From Flavobacterium pectinovorum (GTDB taxonomy: Bacteria > Bacteroidota > Bacteroidia > Flavobacteriales > Flavobacteriaceae): 48,597 bases of DNA. Made by a program: the position numbers and the translations under genes. The notes under the pieces were generated by a model. It worked only from the letters and a program-made list of their open reading frames with translations, had not been told where the DNA came from and searched no databases. Numbering within the stretch: the stretch's first letter is position 1; the number at the start of each line of letters is the position of its first letter. Below are positions 8,688 through 16,041 of the stretch, piece after piece. The stretch covers positions 58,355-106,951 of the forward strand of contig NZ_RCZH01000007.1 of assembly GCF_006438875.1 (NCBI RefSeq). Reading direction: 5' to 3'.

Positions 8688-8769
8688 GTGGAGCAGAACC
8701 CACCTGAAAAAACGAACTGTTTCGCACAGGAAAAAGCGAAGGTAAAACCTGAAAAGCCTTACGAGTAGG
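8688..8769 (+). ncRNA. Candidate structured 5' leader, copy 1 (AidA/PixA-type gene)
   Basis: Begins AAGTGGAGCAGAACCCAC, in which GTGG can pair with CCAC, then AAAAAACGA. A variable middle follows with a CTGT/ACAG hairpin, then the 19-nt block GAAAAGCCTTACGAGTAGG. AAGGT before the last block can pair with GCCTT. Copy 2 lies upstream of the DUF1842 gene at 15406-15461. In both, the last G of TAGG is 21 nt before the A of ATG. I could not match it to a known riboswitch or ncRNA class. Confidence 0.7.
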
Positions 8770-8789
8770 GAAACAAATAATATAATATC

Positions 8790-9338
8790 ATGAGTCAAAG
8801 CGCAGCAGCCTCAGCGGCACAGATTGATATTCTTGTCGTAATAGACACAGAATATATCAAAAATAATTTTTCTCAGAATTCAGATCCTAATAATCCTCAG
8901 GGAATAAATCACAATAGTCAATATATGATATGTTATAGTCCAAGAGGGATTGTTTCAGGTCAAGGCACAGCAGATTTAAGCTTTAGAGCTAACGCTGGGG
9001 ATTATGTATCTTTTAGAGGGACATCAATTCAACAAAATTCAGATGATTCTGTAATTCTTTACGGAGTTAAATATTGGAACGGGGACCAGGTCTTTAATAA
9101 TTTTGTAACAAATATTGTTACACGCAATAGAGCTGTACAGCCTAATCCAAGTCAACAAAATGGTATTCCACCGGTTCAAACGGTTCAAAATTTTACCAGC
9201 TACGATTCTAGAATAGCCAGAGGCGGAACAGAGAATTTTTATGTATACATCGCTGTTTATACTCTGGCAGGTGATGGACAAACACAACAATTGTATGGAT
9301 ACTATTATTGGGATCCACAAGTAGTTGTTCCGGTTTAA
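8790..9338 (+). CDS. AidA/PixA family inclusion-body protein
   Basis: A 182-residue protein with no signal peptide. Family features: IDILVVIDTEYI near the N-terminus, NHNSQYMICYS, SGQGTADLSFRANAGDYVSFRGTS, DDSVILYGVKYW, and the C-terminal YVYIAVYTLAGDGQTQQLYG-YYYWDP. These match the PixA/AidA family: crystalline inclusion protein of Xenorhabdus, and quorum-sensing-controlled AidA of Ralstonia. A cytoplasmic, abundant, possibly aggregating protein is expected (inference). The long structured leader at 8688-8769 and a strong terminator at 9372-9408 make it a single-gene transcript. The low-charge composition differs from its neighbours. Confidence 0.8.
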   Translation: MSQSAAASAAQIDILVVIDTEYIKNNFSQNSDPNNPQGINHNSQYMICYSPRGIVSGQGTADLSFRANAGDYVSFRGTSIQQNSDDSVILYGVKYWNGDQVFNNFVTNIVTRNRAVQPNPSQQNGIPPVQTVQNFTSYDSRIARGGTENFYVYIAVYTLAGDGQTQQLYGYYYWDPQVVVPV

Positions 9339-9371
9339 TTTTTAGTAAACCTTAATTTATAAACCTTATTG

Positions 9372-9408
9372 AAAAACACGAACTAATTTTTTTTGTTCGT
9401 GTTTTTTT
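9372..9408 (+). terminator. Terminator after the first PixA-like gene
   Basis: AAAAACACGAAC / GTTCGTGTTTTT stem with a strong T-run. It separates the two PixA-like genes. Confidence 0.85.
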
Positions 9409-9426
9409 AATCAAAAATAAAATAAA

Positions 9427-9975
9427 ATGGAAACGCCCCTTTCAGTTACCCAACAAGTTATATATGAAATTTTGATCGTTATTGATACAAATTCAATTAA
9501 AAATAAATGGCTTATGAATGATATAAATGAGCCAATCAAAATTGATAAAGAAAATTGGTTTACTATTTATAGAAAAAACAATGAAGATAATTCTGTTCAT
9601 GAGATTTCTATTGATTCTAAAAGAAATGACAAAATCATTATTTCTGGAATTTCTATTGATGGAGGTTCATCGGACTCCATTATTCTCAATAAAATTCAAA
9701 ATTACAAATCGATAAAAAAGAATATTGTTTCATTTAAGCCAATTTGTGAATCTAAAAATAAGATATTCAATAATGAAGAGGAAGGAAACGAACTGTCAGT
9801 TTCAAACGAGAAACAGAATTTTATATGGTTTGAGTCTGTAATTTCTGATTTTGGTAAAAGTAAAATTAAAATAAGCTTCTCGTTGTATTATTTAAATTCA
9901 GATGGTAATCAACAAGATTTGTATGGTCAATTTTGGTTTCCTCTGGAAATAAAGTTTTATAAAGCCGATAAATAG
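9427..9975 (+). CDS. Divergent AidA/PixA family paralogue
   Basis: Also 182 residues. It aligns with the gene at 8790 at both ends: EILIVIDTNSIKN against DILVVIDTEYIKN, GGSSDSIILNKIQNY against QNSDDSVILYGVKYW, and SLYYLNSDGNQQDLYGQFWF against AVYTLAGDGQTQQLYGYYYW. The middle is far more charged (Lys, Glu, Asn), and the SGQGTADL block is lost. No copy of the structured leader precedes it, and a terminator lies between the two genes, so it needs its own promoter in the short gap or read-through. It is probably an old tandem duplicate under relaxed constraint (inference). Confidence 0.7.
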   Translation: METPLSVTQQVIYEILIVIDTNSIKNKWLMNDINEPIKIDKENWFTIYRKNNEDNSVHEISIDSKRNDKIIISGISIDGGSSDSIILNKIQNYKSIKKNIVSFKPICESKNKIFNNEEEGNELSVSNEKQNFIWFESVISDFGKSKIKISFSLYYLNSDGNQQDLYGQFWFPLEIKFYKADK

Positions 9976-9999
9976 TTTTTTAATTATCAGACAAAGACC

Positions 10000-10452
10000 T
10001 TAACTTTTTTCTGAAACTTCTTTTAGAACCTTATTTCGCTCTAAAAGAAAATTAGTAAGATGCTTTTCTAAAAACAAAATATCAAAAAGTTCCCCAAAGA
10101 TTCCAAACGGAGTTTCGTACTGTAATTTGTCTTTCATGATTGTAAAACCATTTTCTTCCTTAAACAAATGTTCATGTTTGAATGATTTGAACTTTCCTCG
10201 TTCCATTTCATCTACAAAATAATCGTAAAAATTCATGGCGGTAATTCGGCTTTTATGAGTAAGATAAAAACCAAAATGTTTACCGCGCCAAGTTACGGTT
10301 TCGTTTAAATTGATCAAACCTGATTTTACCCCGGCAATTGCTTTTTCTTTTGATGGACTTGCAGATTGCATATGAATATCAATATTTCTTGAAGCATCAA
10401 AAACGATTTGTTTTGGTGCTTTTATTTTGGTTGTGAGGTTTATGGTTGTCAT
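10000..10452 (-). CDS. SRPBCC (START-like) superfamily protein
   Basis: A 150-residue soluble protein with the usual opening of this fold (INLTTKIKAPKQIVFDASRNIDIHMQS), a central GLINLNETVTWRGKHFGFYLTHKSRIT strand region, and a C-terminal helix (FGELFDILFLEKHLTNFLLERNKVLKEV). Proteins of this type bind small hydrophobic ligands; the ligand here is unknown. Its start overlaps the stop of the membrane protein gene before it (ATGA), making it the last gene of an operon after the epimerase. Close homologues next to TIGR01777 epimerases are common. A decayed copy lies at 8007-8363. Confidence 0.8.
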   Translation of the reverse strand: MTTINLTTKIKAPKQIVFDASRNIDIHMQSASPSKEKAIAGVKSGLINLNETVTWRGKHFGFYLTHKSRITAMNFYDYFVDEMERGKFKSFKHEHLFKEENGFTIMKDKLQYETPFGIFGELFDILFLEKHLTNFLLERNKVLKEVSEKS

Positions 10453-10838
10453 GTTTGAGAAGGAAGTTTAAAATCTGATTTAAAAAAGAATCCTATAGTT
10501 ATGGCTGATATTGAATAAGATACTGCAATATCAAACCAAAGCGTTCCGCTAATTATAAATGTTGTTATCCATATTCCAATTATAATTATTAGTATGAAAG
10601 ATATTTTCGCATAATTAATTTTTATGTTTTTGTCTTCGATACTGTTAAAGATTAAAATACAAAATAAGTAAGTTGGTATTGAAAACATAAATCCCATAAT
10701 TATCATAATAGGATATATTTCTAAAAATTCAATAGTATTACGAGTATCAAAATCAAGTAGATATTTTTTTAAAATTAAAATTAGTGGCCCGGATAATAAT
10801 GTTAGAATCCAGTGACCCATTATATATATTCTAGTCAT
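10449..10838 (-). CDS. Small membrane protein in the epimerase-SRPBCC operon
   Basis: A 129-residue protein with four hydrophobic helices (about 9-24, 42-64, 80-97, 102-120) and a short basic C-terminus. No family recognised. It overlaps both neighbours by ATGA, so all three genes are translationally coupled. A second ATG at codon 7 is an alternative start. Confidence 0.75.
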   Translation of the reverse strand: MTRIYIMGHWILTLLSGPLILILKKYLLDFDTRNTIEFLEIYPIMIIMGFMFSIPTYLFCILIFNSIEDKNIKINYAKISFILIIIIGIWITTFIISGTLWFDIAVSYSISAITIGFFFKSDFKLPSQT

Positions 10839-11746
10839 TTTTGCAATAAATTTTCAAAAGCCTCATCAATATCTCCAAACTTAAATTTAAATCCATTTTC
10901 TAAAAGCCGTTTCGGAATCACATTTCTGCTTTTCAAAACCAATTCGGGCTCTGTTCGAATAAAGAAAGATCCAATTTTTAATAAGAAAGTATTCATCGGA
11001 ATTCCGAAAGGAAAACCAACTGCTTTTCTAAGTTTTTTCATAAAATTAGCATTACGAATTGGTTTTGGAGAAACGACATTAATAACGCTGGTTATTTCTT
11101 TTTGAAGAATAAATTCGATTGCATTTGCAAAATCTTCTTCGTGAATCCAACTTACAAACTGATTTCCTTTTCCTTGTTTTCCTCCAAAACCAATTTTGGA
11201 CAAAGTTTTAAGCGGAATAAAAGCGCCGCCATTTTTACCTAAAACAATCGAAGTTCTCAAAGCGGTTTTTAAAGTATTTGGAGTTTCGGTTTTAAAAAAA
11301 GCTTTTTCCCAGGAAAGAGCAACGTTTATAGAAAAGTCATTTCCGATTTCTCCACTAACTTCATCCATTTCTTTGTCTAAAGAAAAACGATAAATAGTAG
11401 AAGTCGATGAATTTAACCAGTGTTTTGGTGAATTTTGACAGTTTAAAACCGCTTTGTTTAAAATCTTTGTGCTTTCAATTCGGGATAATAGAATTTCTTT
11501 TTTGTTTTCTTTAGTATAACGGCAATTAACAGATTTTCCTGCAAGATTAATTAAAACCGTTGCGTTTTCTAATTCTTTTTCCCAACCTGATAAAGTCTTT
11601 GCATTCCAGTTGACGTATTTAATTCCATCAATTGTTTGAGATTTTCCTCTGGTGAGAATTACAATTTCTTCAAACTTATCTTTGAAATGATTAACTAGAA
11701 CTTGTCCCAGAAAACCGGTTCCGGCTGCGATTATGAGTTTTTTCAT
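10835..11746 (-). CDS. TIGR01777 family NAD-dependent epimerase/oxidoreductase
   Basis: A 303-residue extended short-chain dehydrogenase. The nucleotide loop is AAGTGFLG (7-14), followed by LINLAGKSVNCRYT and, later, GGKQGKGNQFVSWIHEEDFANAI, the signature region of the YfcH/SulA-like group. The C-terminus (FGDIDEAFENLLQK) is the DUF1731-type tail. The substrate is unknown. It is the first gene of an operon with a membrane protein and an SRPBCC protein, an arrangement suggesting one pathway acting on a hydrophobic molecule (inference). Confidence 0.88.
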   Translation of the reverse strand: MKKLIIAAGTGFLGQVLVNHFKDKFEEIVILTRGKSQTIDGIKYVNWNAKTLSGWEKELENATVLINLAGKSVNCRYTKENKKEILLSRIESTKILNKAVLNCQNSPKHWLNSSTSTIYRFSLDKEMDEVSGEIGNDFSINVALSWEKAFFKTETPNTLKTALRTSIVLGKNGGAFIPLKTLSKIGFGGKQGKGNQFVSWIHEEDFANAIEFILQKEITSVINVVSPKPIRNANFMKKLRKAVGFPFGIPMNTFLLKIGSFFIRTEPELVLKSRNVIPKRLLENGFKFKFGDIDEAFENLLQK

Positions 11747-11763
11747 CTTTGAGTGATTTTTTA

Positions 11764-11845
11764 GCCACGAATTGCGCGAATTTGCACTAATTTTTACATA
11801 TAAGGATTAAAATATTAATTCGTGATAATTCGTGAAATTCGTGGC
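11764..11845. repeat. Imperfect inverted repeat of the CCACGAATT family, copy 1
   Basis: 29-nt arms at 11764-11792 and 11817-11845 both read GCCACGAATT from the outside, with several mismatches inside. A second copy lies at 24830-24915. Confidence 0.65.
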
Positions 11846-11865
11846 GAACCTTTTAATATGAAATG

Positions 11866-12252
11866 TTAAGCTTTAAAAACTAATCTTTCTTCCCTTTGAG
11901 CTTCTTTTGCTTTTCTTTTCCCTCTGAAAAAGAAGTATAAGTTGAAGAATAACATTATACCAAGATAAATAGAAAAACCTCCAATTTTGTAACTTAATCT
12001 TTCAATTAATTCCTGATAACTGTCGTGGTTTAATTGCAATTCTAAAATCATTAAAGCAAAGCCAATATTTAAAAGATAAAAACCGGTTTCAAAAAGTTTG
12101 TTTGTTGCTTCTGCAATTTCTTCTCGCCCTTTGAAGATGTCCAGCATAAAGATTTTTCCGTTTTTGAAAAGTGTTTTAGAAACGTAATAGGTAAGAAATA
12201 AAGCGATTGGTAAATAGATTCCATAACCGATTAAGATTTTTGTAGTTTCCAT
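11866..12252 (-). CDS. Membrane protein of the GbsR-linked operon, paralogue 1
   Basis: A 128-residue protein with three hydrophobic helices and a basic, charged tail (GKRKAKEAQREERLVFKA). The segment VSKTLFKNGKIFMLDIFKG...FYLLNIGFALMIL matches VGKICYRNGNIYVLELIPN...YYLLNIGYCAMTL in the gene just upstream, so the two are paralogues. No known family. It is the last gene of the 14169-to-11866 transcription unit. Confidence 0.75.
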   Translation of the reverse strand: METTKILIGYGIYLPIALFLTYYVSKTLFKNGKIFMLDIFKGREEIAEATNKLFETGFYLLNIGFALMILELQLNHDSYQELIERLSYKIGGFSIYLGIMLFFNLYFFFRGKRKAKEAQREERLVFKA

Positions 12253-12271
12253 GATATTTAAATTTAAAGTG

Positions 12272-12619
12272 TTATTTGATTAATTTATGAATGTACTTGG
12301 TTAATATTATGATGTTGAGGTAATGCAAAAGTGAAATGATGAAAATGATGATTGCGGTTTTTGTTCCAATTGTTTCGACAAGATTAGGGAACGATTGTAT
12401 TTTTTGCCAGGAAATTAAAGTCATTGCGCAATAACCAATATTTAGAAGATAATAGGCTAAAAGTAATACCTGATTGATTTTTTGGCAGATATCAGCGTGA
12501 TTTGGGATCAATTCCAGAACATAAATGTTTCCATTCCTGTAGCATATTTTTCCAACTTTTAAAATGATGAAAACTGTAATGCCGAGATAAATAAAATATC
12601 CAATGATGTTGAGATTCAT
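12272..12619 (-). CDS. Membrane protein of the GbsR-linked operon, paralogue 2
   Basis: A 115-residue protein with three hydrophobic helices, similar to the protein encoded at 11866-12252 through the RNG.IYVLEL...YYLLNIGY.AMTL core. Unknown function. Its start lies 2 bases after the stop of the gene before it, a tight operon spacing. Confidence 0.75.
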   Translation of the reverse strand: MNLNIIGYFIYLGITVFIILKVGKICYRNGNIYVLELIPNHADICQKINQVLLLAYYLLNIGYCAMTLISWQKIQSFPNLVETIGTKTAIIIFIISLLHYLNIIILTKYIHKLIK

Positions 12620-12621
12620 GA

Positions 12622-13065
12622 CTAAAGCAGTTTATAATGTCCAATTAAATTATAAAGAAACAGTGCTGAATTTACGGTTGCAAACAATACAAATAGTGTA
12701 TTCATAAAGTAGCTTCCTACTTTGAAAATTAATTTTTGAGGAATTTGATACATCGGATAATAGGCAATTTGAGTCGCAACTTTTCCAACCCAATACAAAG
12801 CAATTAATCCTGTTAATGCAACTGCTAAAGCTGATTGTTCTTTCAATTCGTTTGTAAATAGAATTGCGATTAATCCAAAACAAAAATTTAATCCCTGAAT
12901 GTATCTTCCGTAGGTTTTTGCTATTTCCTGATTAAGAGGTTTGAGCTGTTTTACATCATTATACCAATCAAAAACCTGATGACGAATGTATGGATAAATA
13001 AGTGCTGTAAATATTTGGCCTATTCCGCTTAGGATTATTAACCAGTTTGGTATAGTTGCGTTCAT
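12622..13065 (-). CDS. Membrane protein of the GbsR-linked operon
   Basis: A 147-residue protein with four hydrophobic helices separated by short loops (for example YIRHQVFDWYNDVKQLKP, and YYPMYQIPQKLIFK before the last helix). I do not recognise a family. It sits 18 bases after the DUF2071 gene and 2 bases before the next gene. Confidence 0.75.
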   Translation of the reverse strand: MNATIPNWLIILSGIGQIFTALIYPYIRHQVFDWYNDVKQLKPLNQEIAKTYGRYIQGLNFCFGLIAILFTNELKEQSALAVALTGLIALYWVGKVATQIAYYPMYQIPQKLIFKVGSYFMNTLFVLFATVNSALFLYNLIGHYKLL

Positions 13066-13083
13066 AGTTTTGCTTTTTAGAAA

Positions 13084-14169
13084 TTAATAACTATTAATTG
13101 TAGTAGTAAGGTTCTCCTGAATTTGTATTTCTGCCAATTTGCATTTGTTTTTTACTTCAATTGCAGATCCTTTCGCCAGGAAAATTGAAGTTGGAATAGT
13201 AGTTTCTAAAAACTCAAATTCATTACCATAATTTTCCTGAAAATCAATATCAATTTTGTGATTTAGAACGTTGAATTGTTCCCATCTTGGATGTTGAACT
13301 TCATACTCAAAAGTGGCTTTTTCGTCAATTTTGGTATAACCGAAATAATGTTCTGTGATAAACTCCGCTTCAGAATCAATTTCAATTTCTGTAGATTGTT
13401 TCTCAGTTTCTAACTCAATTGTATTCCATTGTTCTTTATTTTTCCATTGATAAACAAAAGTTTGTGTATTGTCATTTTCAACGATTTCATGATTCATTTT
13501 CTGAGTTTCGTAATGTTCCTGATATAAAGTATTGGCAATAAAAGTGATTGCTTTTTTTGGAACAATTTCTTTAATGAAAACTACACCGCGTTTCCATTCG
13601 CCGTTTTCAAAACGCTTTACATAAAATCTTAAATTGACTTCTTCAAAATTTACATGAAACGGAATTTTTACTCCCAAAACTTTTGTGTTCTTAAACATAA
13701 AACCAACTAAGCTTACATAACATTTGTTGTTCCAAATGTCTATTTGAGTTCCTGCTGGAATATATTTTTCTAAAATTTTAGGATCAACTTCATAATTAAA
13801 AAGTGCTAAGTTTTTCCATTCTGCTTTTAGAAATGAATCAGAAGTAATATTTGCTGTTAGAAAATAGAAGTAAGTTGCTATTAACATCGGAAACACAAAA
13901 AAACTAAGAAAATTTCCTAAATCATTTCCGAATGCACAGTTGCTCAGAATTAATATAAAAGCTGTAAAAACTAAAAGCCAATAAAGCTGAATTTTTCTCT
14001 TTTTTTCTTTGCTGAGTTCCTTCATTTTTGTGAGCAAAATAATTCCTAGTATTATTTGTACAATTCCTAAGACGATTTGAAATAACATTCCAAAATATAC
14101 AAGAAGATAAAGTCCCAGAGTTGTAAAGTAAAATATTTTGTTGATTTTATGTAATGTAGTAAAGGTCAT
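13084..14169 (-). CDS. DUF2071 (YqjF-like) protein with an N-terminal membrane domain
   Basis: A 361-residue two-part protein. Residues 1 to about 110 hold four hydrophobic helices. From about residue 115 (LKAEWKNLALFNYEVDPKILEKYIPAGTQID-type text, then CYVSLVGFMF...FHVNFEEVNLRFYVKR) it follows the DUF2071/YqjF pattern, which is usually a stand-alone soluble protein. The function of DUF2071 is unknown. It is the first gene of a tight four-gene unit, and a palindrome at 14185-14213 matching the presumed GbsR operator precedes it. Confidence 0.8.
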   Translation of the reverse strand: MTFTTLHKINKIFYFTTLGLYLLVYFGMLFQIVLGIVQIILGIILLTKMKELSKEKKRKIQLYWLLVFTAFILILSNCAFGNDLGNFLSFFVFPMLIATYFYFLTANITSDSFLKAEWKNLALFNYEVDPKILEKYIPAGTQIDIWNNKCYVSLVGFMFKNTKVLGVKIPFHVNFEEVNLRFYVKRFENGEWKRGVVFIKEIVPKKAITFIANTLYQEHYETQKMNHEIVENDNTQTFVYQWKNKEQWNTIELETEKQSTEIEIDSEAEFITEHYFGYTKIDEKATFEYEVQHPRWEQFNVLNHKIDIDFQENYGNEFEFLETTIPTSIFLAKGSAIEVKNKCKLAEIQIQENLTTTINSY

Positions 14170-14184
14170 GATTTTGTTATTTTT

Positions 14185-14213
14185 AAACTTTCAGTAGTAA
14201 AAAAAGAAAGTTT
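14185..14213. promoter_or_regulatory. Candidate GbsR operator, site 1
   Basis: AAACTTTC (14185-14192) and GAAAGTTT (14206-14213) form a palindrome directly upstream of the DUF2071 gene. The spacer is 3 nt longer than in site 2. Confidence 0.6.
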
Positions 14214-14268
14214 TGGGTGAATCTTATTTTGATGAAATAAATTGCTGCTAAGTTTTTTTATCCTGCTT

Positions 14269-14559
14269 TTAAGAAGTTGTTAGTTTTGCTTTTTGATGGT
14301 ATATAATTATGGTTAAGAAAAATATTAGGCAAATTGGTATTACGAATAACCAGCCAAAACCTCCCTCCCAAAACGAGAAAAAGAGAATTACTAAAGCAAA
14401 ATAGATATATATTAATTTGTTTTTTGGGAAGATTAAAACAAATAGAATTGCTGCCAAAACTTGTAACGCGCCAGTAAAAGGTAAACCGTAACCACCGGCT
14501 AGTACAAACATAAGTGCCGCTATATTTATGATCTCGATTATTTTAAATATTGTTTTCAT
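14269..14559 (-). CDS. Small membrane protein under a candidate GbsR operator
   Basis: A 96-residue protein of three or four hydrophobic helices and little else, ending in a basic tail (YHQKAKLTTS). The segment LAGGYGLPFTGALQVLAAILF contains a conserved-looking glycine/proline hinge. No family recognised. It has its own upstream palindrome at 14576-14601. Confidence 0.7.
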   Translation of the reverse strand: MKTIFKIIEIINIAALMFVLAGGYGLPFTGALQVLAAILFVLIFPKNKLIYIYFALVILFFSFWEGGFGWLFVIPICLIFFLTIIIYHQKAKLTTS

Positions 14560-14575
14560 GGTTATTGATTGTTTT

Positions 14576-14601
14576 AAACTTTCAGAAAAAAATGAAAGTT
14601 T
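14576..14601. promoter_or_regulatory. Candidate GbsR operator, site 2
   Basis: AAACTTTCA and TGAAAGTTT are exact complements with an 8-nt A-rich spacer, directly upstream of the gene at 14559. Confidence 0.7.
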
Positions 14602-14627
14602 TGATTAAATTTTTTTAGTTTGATGTT

Positions 14628-15131
14628 TTATTTCATGATTTTCAGAACCAAACGTCCCAACCAGTTTTCATTAAATTCTGTCATTTTATCCAACATATTA
14701 TCAGCTTTTAAAACAAAGTCATACAATTTAGTCGTTTGATCTACAAAGTGTTTTTCTTCAGCAGAATCTTTTGCTTCAATAGTCGAAACTTCTTTTAATA
14801 TCTTAAGAGCCGGTTTGATTTCTCTTTTGCTTCTTTCTCTTGCAATTTTAGAAGCCAATTCGTCCAAATCTTTTTCGGCAGTAAAAAACTCTCTTCTTTC
14901 TCCCGCTTTATATTCTTTATAGACAATTCCCCAATCCATTAAAGCCCTAAGGTTCATACTGGCATTTCCGCGGGAAATTTGCAATTCATCCATAATGTCT
15001 TCCATAGAAACAGCTTCGTTCGAGACCATTAATAAAGCATGGATTTGCGCCATTGTTTTATTAATTCCCCATTGAGAACCTAATGCTCCCCAGGTTTGTA
15101 CAAACTTATTTTTTGCTTCTTTGAATTCCAT
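14628..15131 (-). CDS. GbsR/MarR family transcriptional regulator
   Basis: A 167-residue winged-helix protein. The recognition region reads SMEDIMDELQISRGNASMNLRALMDWGIVYKEYKAGERREFFTAE, the usual GbsR-type text. The N-terminus (KNKFVQTWGALGSQWGINKTMAQIHALL) and a helical C-terminus complete the family. It probably represses itself and the membrane-protein genes downstream: one palindrome (15157-15182) overlaps the -33 element of its own promoter, and matching palindromes precede two further genes. The ligand is unknown; characterised GbsR proteins respond to osmolyte precursors. Confidence 0.9.
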   Translation of the reverse strand: MEFKEAKNKFVQTWGALGSQWGINKTMAQIHALLMVSNEAVSMEDIMDELQISRGNASMNLRALMDWGIVYKEYKAGERREFFTAEKDLDELASKIARERSKREIKPALKILKEVSTIEAKDSAEEKHFVDQTTKLYDFVLKADNMLDKMTEFNENWLGRLVLKIMK

Positions 15132-15135
15132 AGAT

Positions 15136-15169
15136 CAAATGTAAGCAAAAGTTTTTAAACTTTCAAAAA
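15136..15169 (-). promoter_or_regulatory. gbsR-like gene promoter: -33 TTTTTG, -7 TACATTTG
   Basis: On the minus strand, TTTTTG (15164-15169) is followed after 20 nt by TACATTTG (15136-15143), matching the flavobacterial consensus. The ATG comes 4 nt later, so the mRNA may be leaderless. Confidence 0.65.
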
Positions 15170-15182
15170 TAAATGAAACTTT
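15157..15182. promoter_or_regulatory. Candidate GbsR operator, site 3 (autoregulatory)
   Basis: AAACTTTCA and TGAAACTTT with an 8-nt spacer, one mismatch from perfect symmetry and the same spacing as site 2. It covers the -33 element of the regulator's own promoter. Confidence 0.7.
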
Positions 15183-15405
15183 ATTAGGTAAGATTTTTAT
15201 TTCGCTTTTTTGGAATTGTAAAAACAGGTGTTTTTACGCACTGAATTTTCCTGTGCCATCCTTTATCTGTTTCATGCTTAATAATCTCTATCCCATTACA
15301 TTTTGTCAAAAGCATTTATCCATTTGATATAATTTTGAAATAGAAAGTAGACCAAAAATGTATTATCTAATATGTTTTTGAACTATTTGATTACAATTTA
15401 ACCAA

Positions 15406-15461
15406 GTGGAGCAGAACCCACTAAAAAAAACGAGGCGGCTCCGAAAAGCCTTACGAGTAGG
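15406..15461 (+). ncRNA. Candidate structured 5' leader, copy 2 (DUF1842 gene)
   Basis: Starts with the same AAGTGGAGCAGAACCCAC and ends with the same GAAAAGCCTTACGAGTAGG as copy 1 at 8688-8769. The middle is 26 nt shorter and contains GAGGC, which can pair with GCCTT. The distance from the end to the ATG is again 21 nt. The rest of the 15132-15481 gap holds the gbsR promoter/operator and plain AT-rich sequence. Confidence 0.7.
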
Positions 15462-15481
15462 AATCCTAAATCAAAAAAATT

Positions 15482-15895
15482 ATGTCAGATTTATTAGCAG
15501 GTGCTTATTTAGCACAAGGCACAATCGGAAATGTGGGAACACCAGGTGCTCCAATCGCAAAATTTAGTTTAGTAGTAGTACCATCTCAACATTCTGTGAC
15601 AGGTACAGTTGTAATCACTCAGGCGATACAAGGTCCAGATAGTCATATTGTTGTTAACGTAACAGGAAAAATATATGGAGCCGGAATTGGTAAGGTTACA
15701 CAATTGGTTAGTCTTCAGGGAGAATATATTCACTCTGTTCCTCCACCGAAAATTGGTTCTTTTTTAGCAAAATTTGATGCTCATTTAGCAATCGATAATG
15801 CATGGAACGGAACTGGAGGTTTTTCATACTACCAACATAATATTGAAAACGTACCAGTTACAGCAGCAAAAAACTTAAAAGAAGAATTAGTTTAG
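15482..15895 (+). CDS. DUF1842 domain protein
   Basis: A 137-residue protein with no signal peptide. The pattern AYLAQGTIGNVGTPGAPIAKFSLVVVPSQHSVTGTVVITQAIQGP and the central V.GKIYGAG.GKVTQLVSLQGEY match the DUF1842 family. That family is known mainly from beta-proteobacteria, where it occurs with AidA-like proteins. The function is unknown; small size, beta-strand-rich sequence and lack of a signal fit a cytoplasmic inclusion-type protein (inference). It has the shared leader upstream and a strong terminator at 15967-15996, so it is its own transcript. Confidence 0.75.
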   Translation: MSDLLAGAYLAQGTIGNVGTPGAPIAKFSLVVVPSQHSVTGTVVITQAIQGPDSHIVVNVTGKIYGAGIGKVTQLVSLQGEYIHSVPPPKIGSFLAKFDAHLAIDNAWNGTGGFSYYQHNIENVPVTAAKNLKEELV

Positions 15896-15966
15896 AAATA
15901 AATTTTCCCCAAAAACAAATTCAACAGGATAACGAAACTTCCTGACTCGATTCGAGTTTTGATTTA

Positions 15967-15996
15967 AAAGATCGCCTGACTTTGGCGGTCTTTTTT
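15967..15996 (+). terminator. Terminator after the DUF1842 gene
   Basis: AAAGATCGCC / GGCGGTCTTT stem with one G-U pair, followed by a T-run. Confidence 0.85.
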
Positions 15997-16041
15997 GTTC
16001 AGTGAATCCTGATTCTGAATAATTATTAAACCTAAGAAAAA

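Larger units (their letters stand above)
7984..8789. other. Gap holding a decayed SRPBCC copy and the leader of the PixA-like gene
   Basis: An 806-base stretch with no intact gene. It contains the pseudogene at 8007-8363, about 320 bases of plain AT-rich DNA where I see only two TTTCATGAC/CTCATGACTT words near 8455-8485, and the structured leader at 8688-8769. Confidence 0.6.

Noticed and set aside
8688..8769. tRNA-like or known riboswitch in the leader
   Set aside because: No cloverleaf, anticodon arm or acceptor pairing, and no match to riboswitch consensus sequences I know; kept as an unassigned leader RNA.
9039..9320. 93-codon open frame antisense to the first PixA-like gene
   Set aside because: Lies wholly inside a convincing gene on the other strand, has no family features and no start context; a composition shadow.
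9960..10000. Terminator between the second PixA-like gene and the SRPBCC gene
   Set aside because: Only a weak GATAA/TTATC pairing is present; too short to call.
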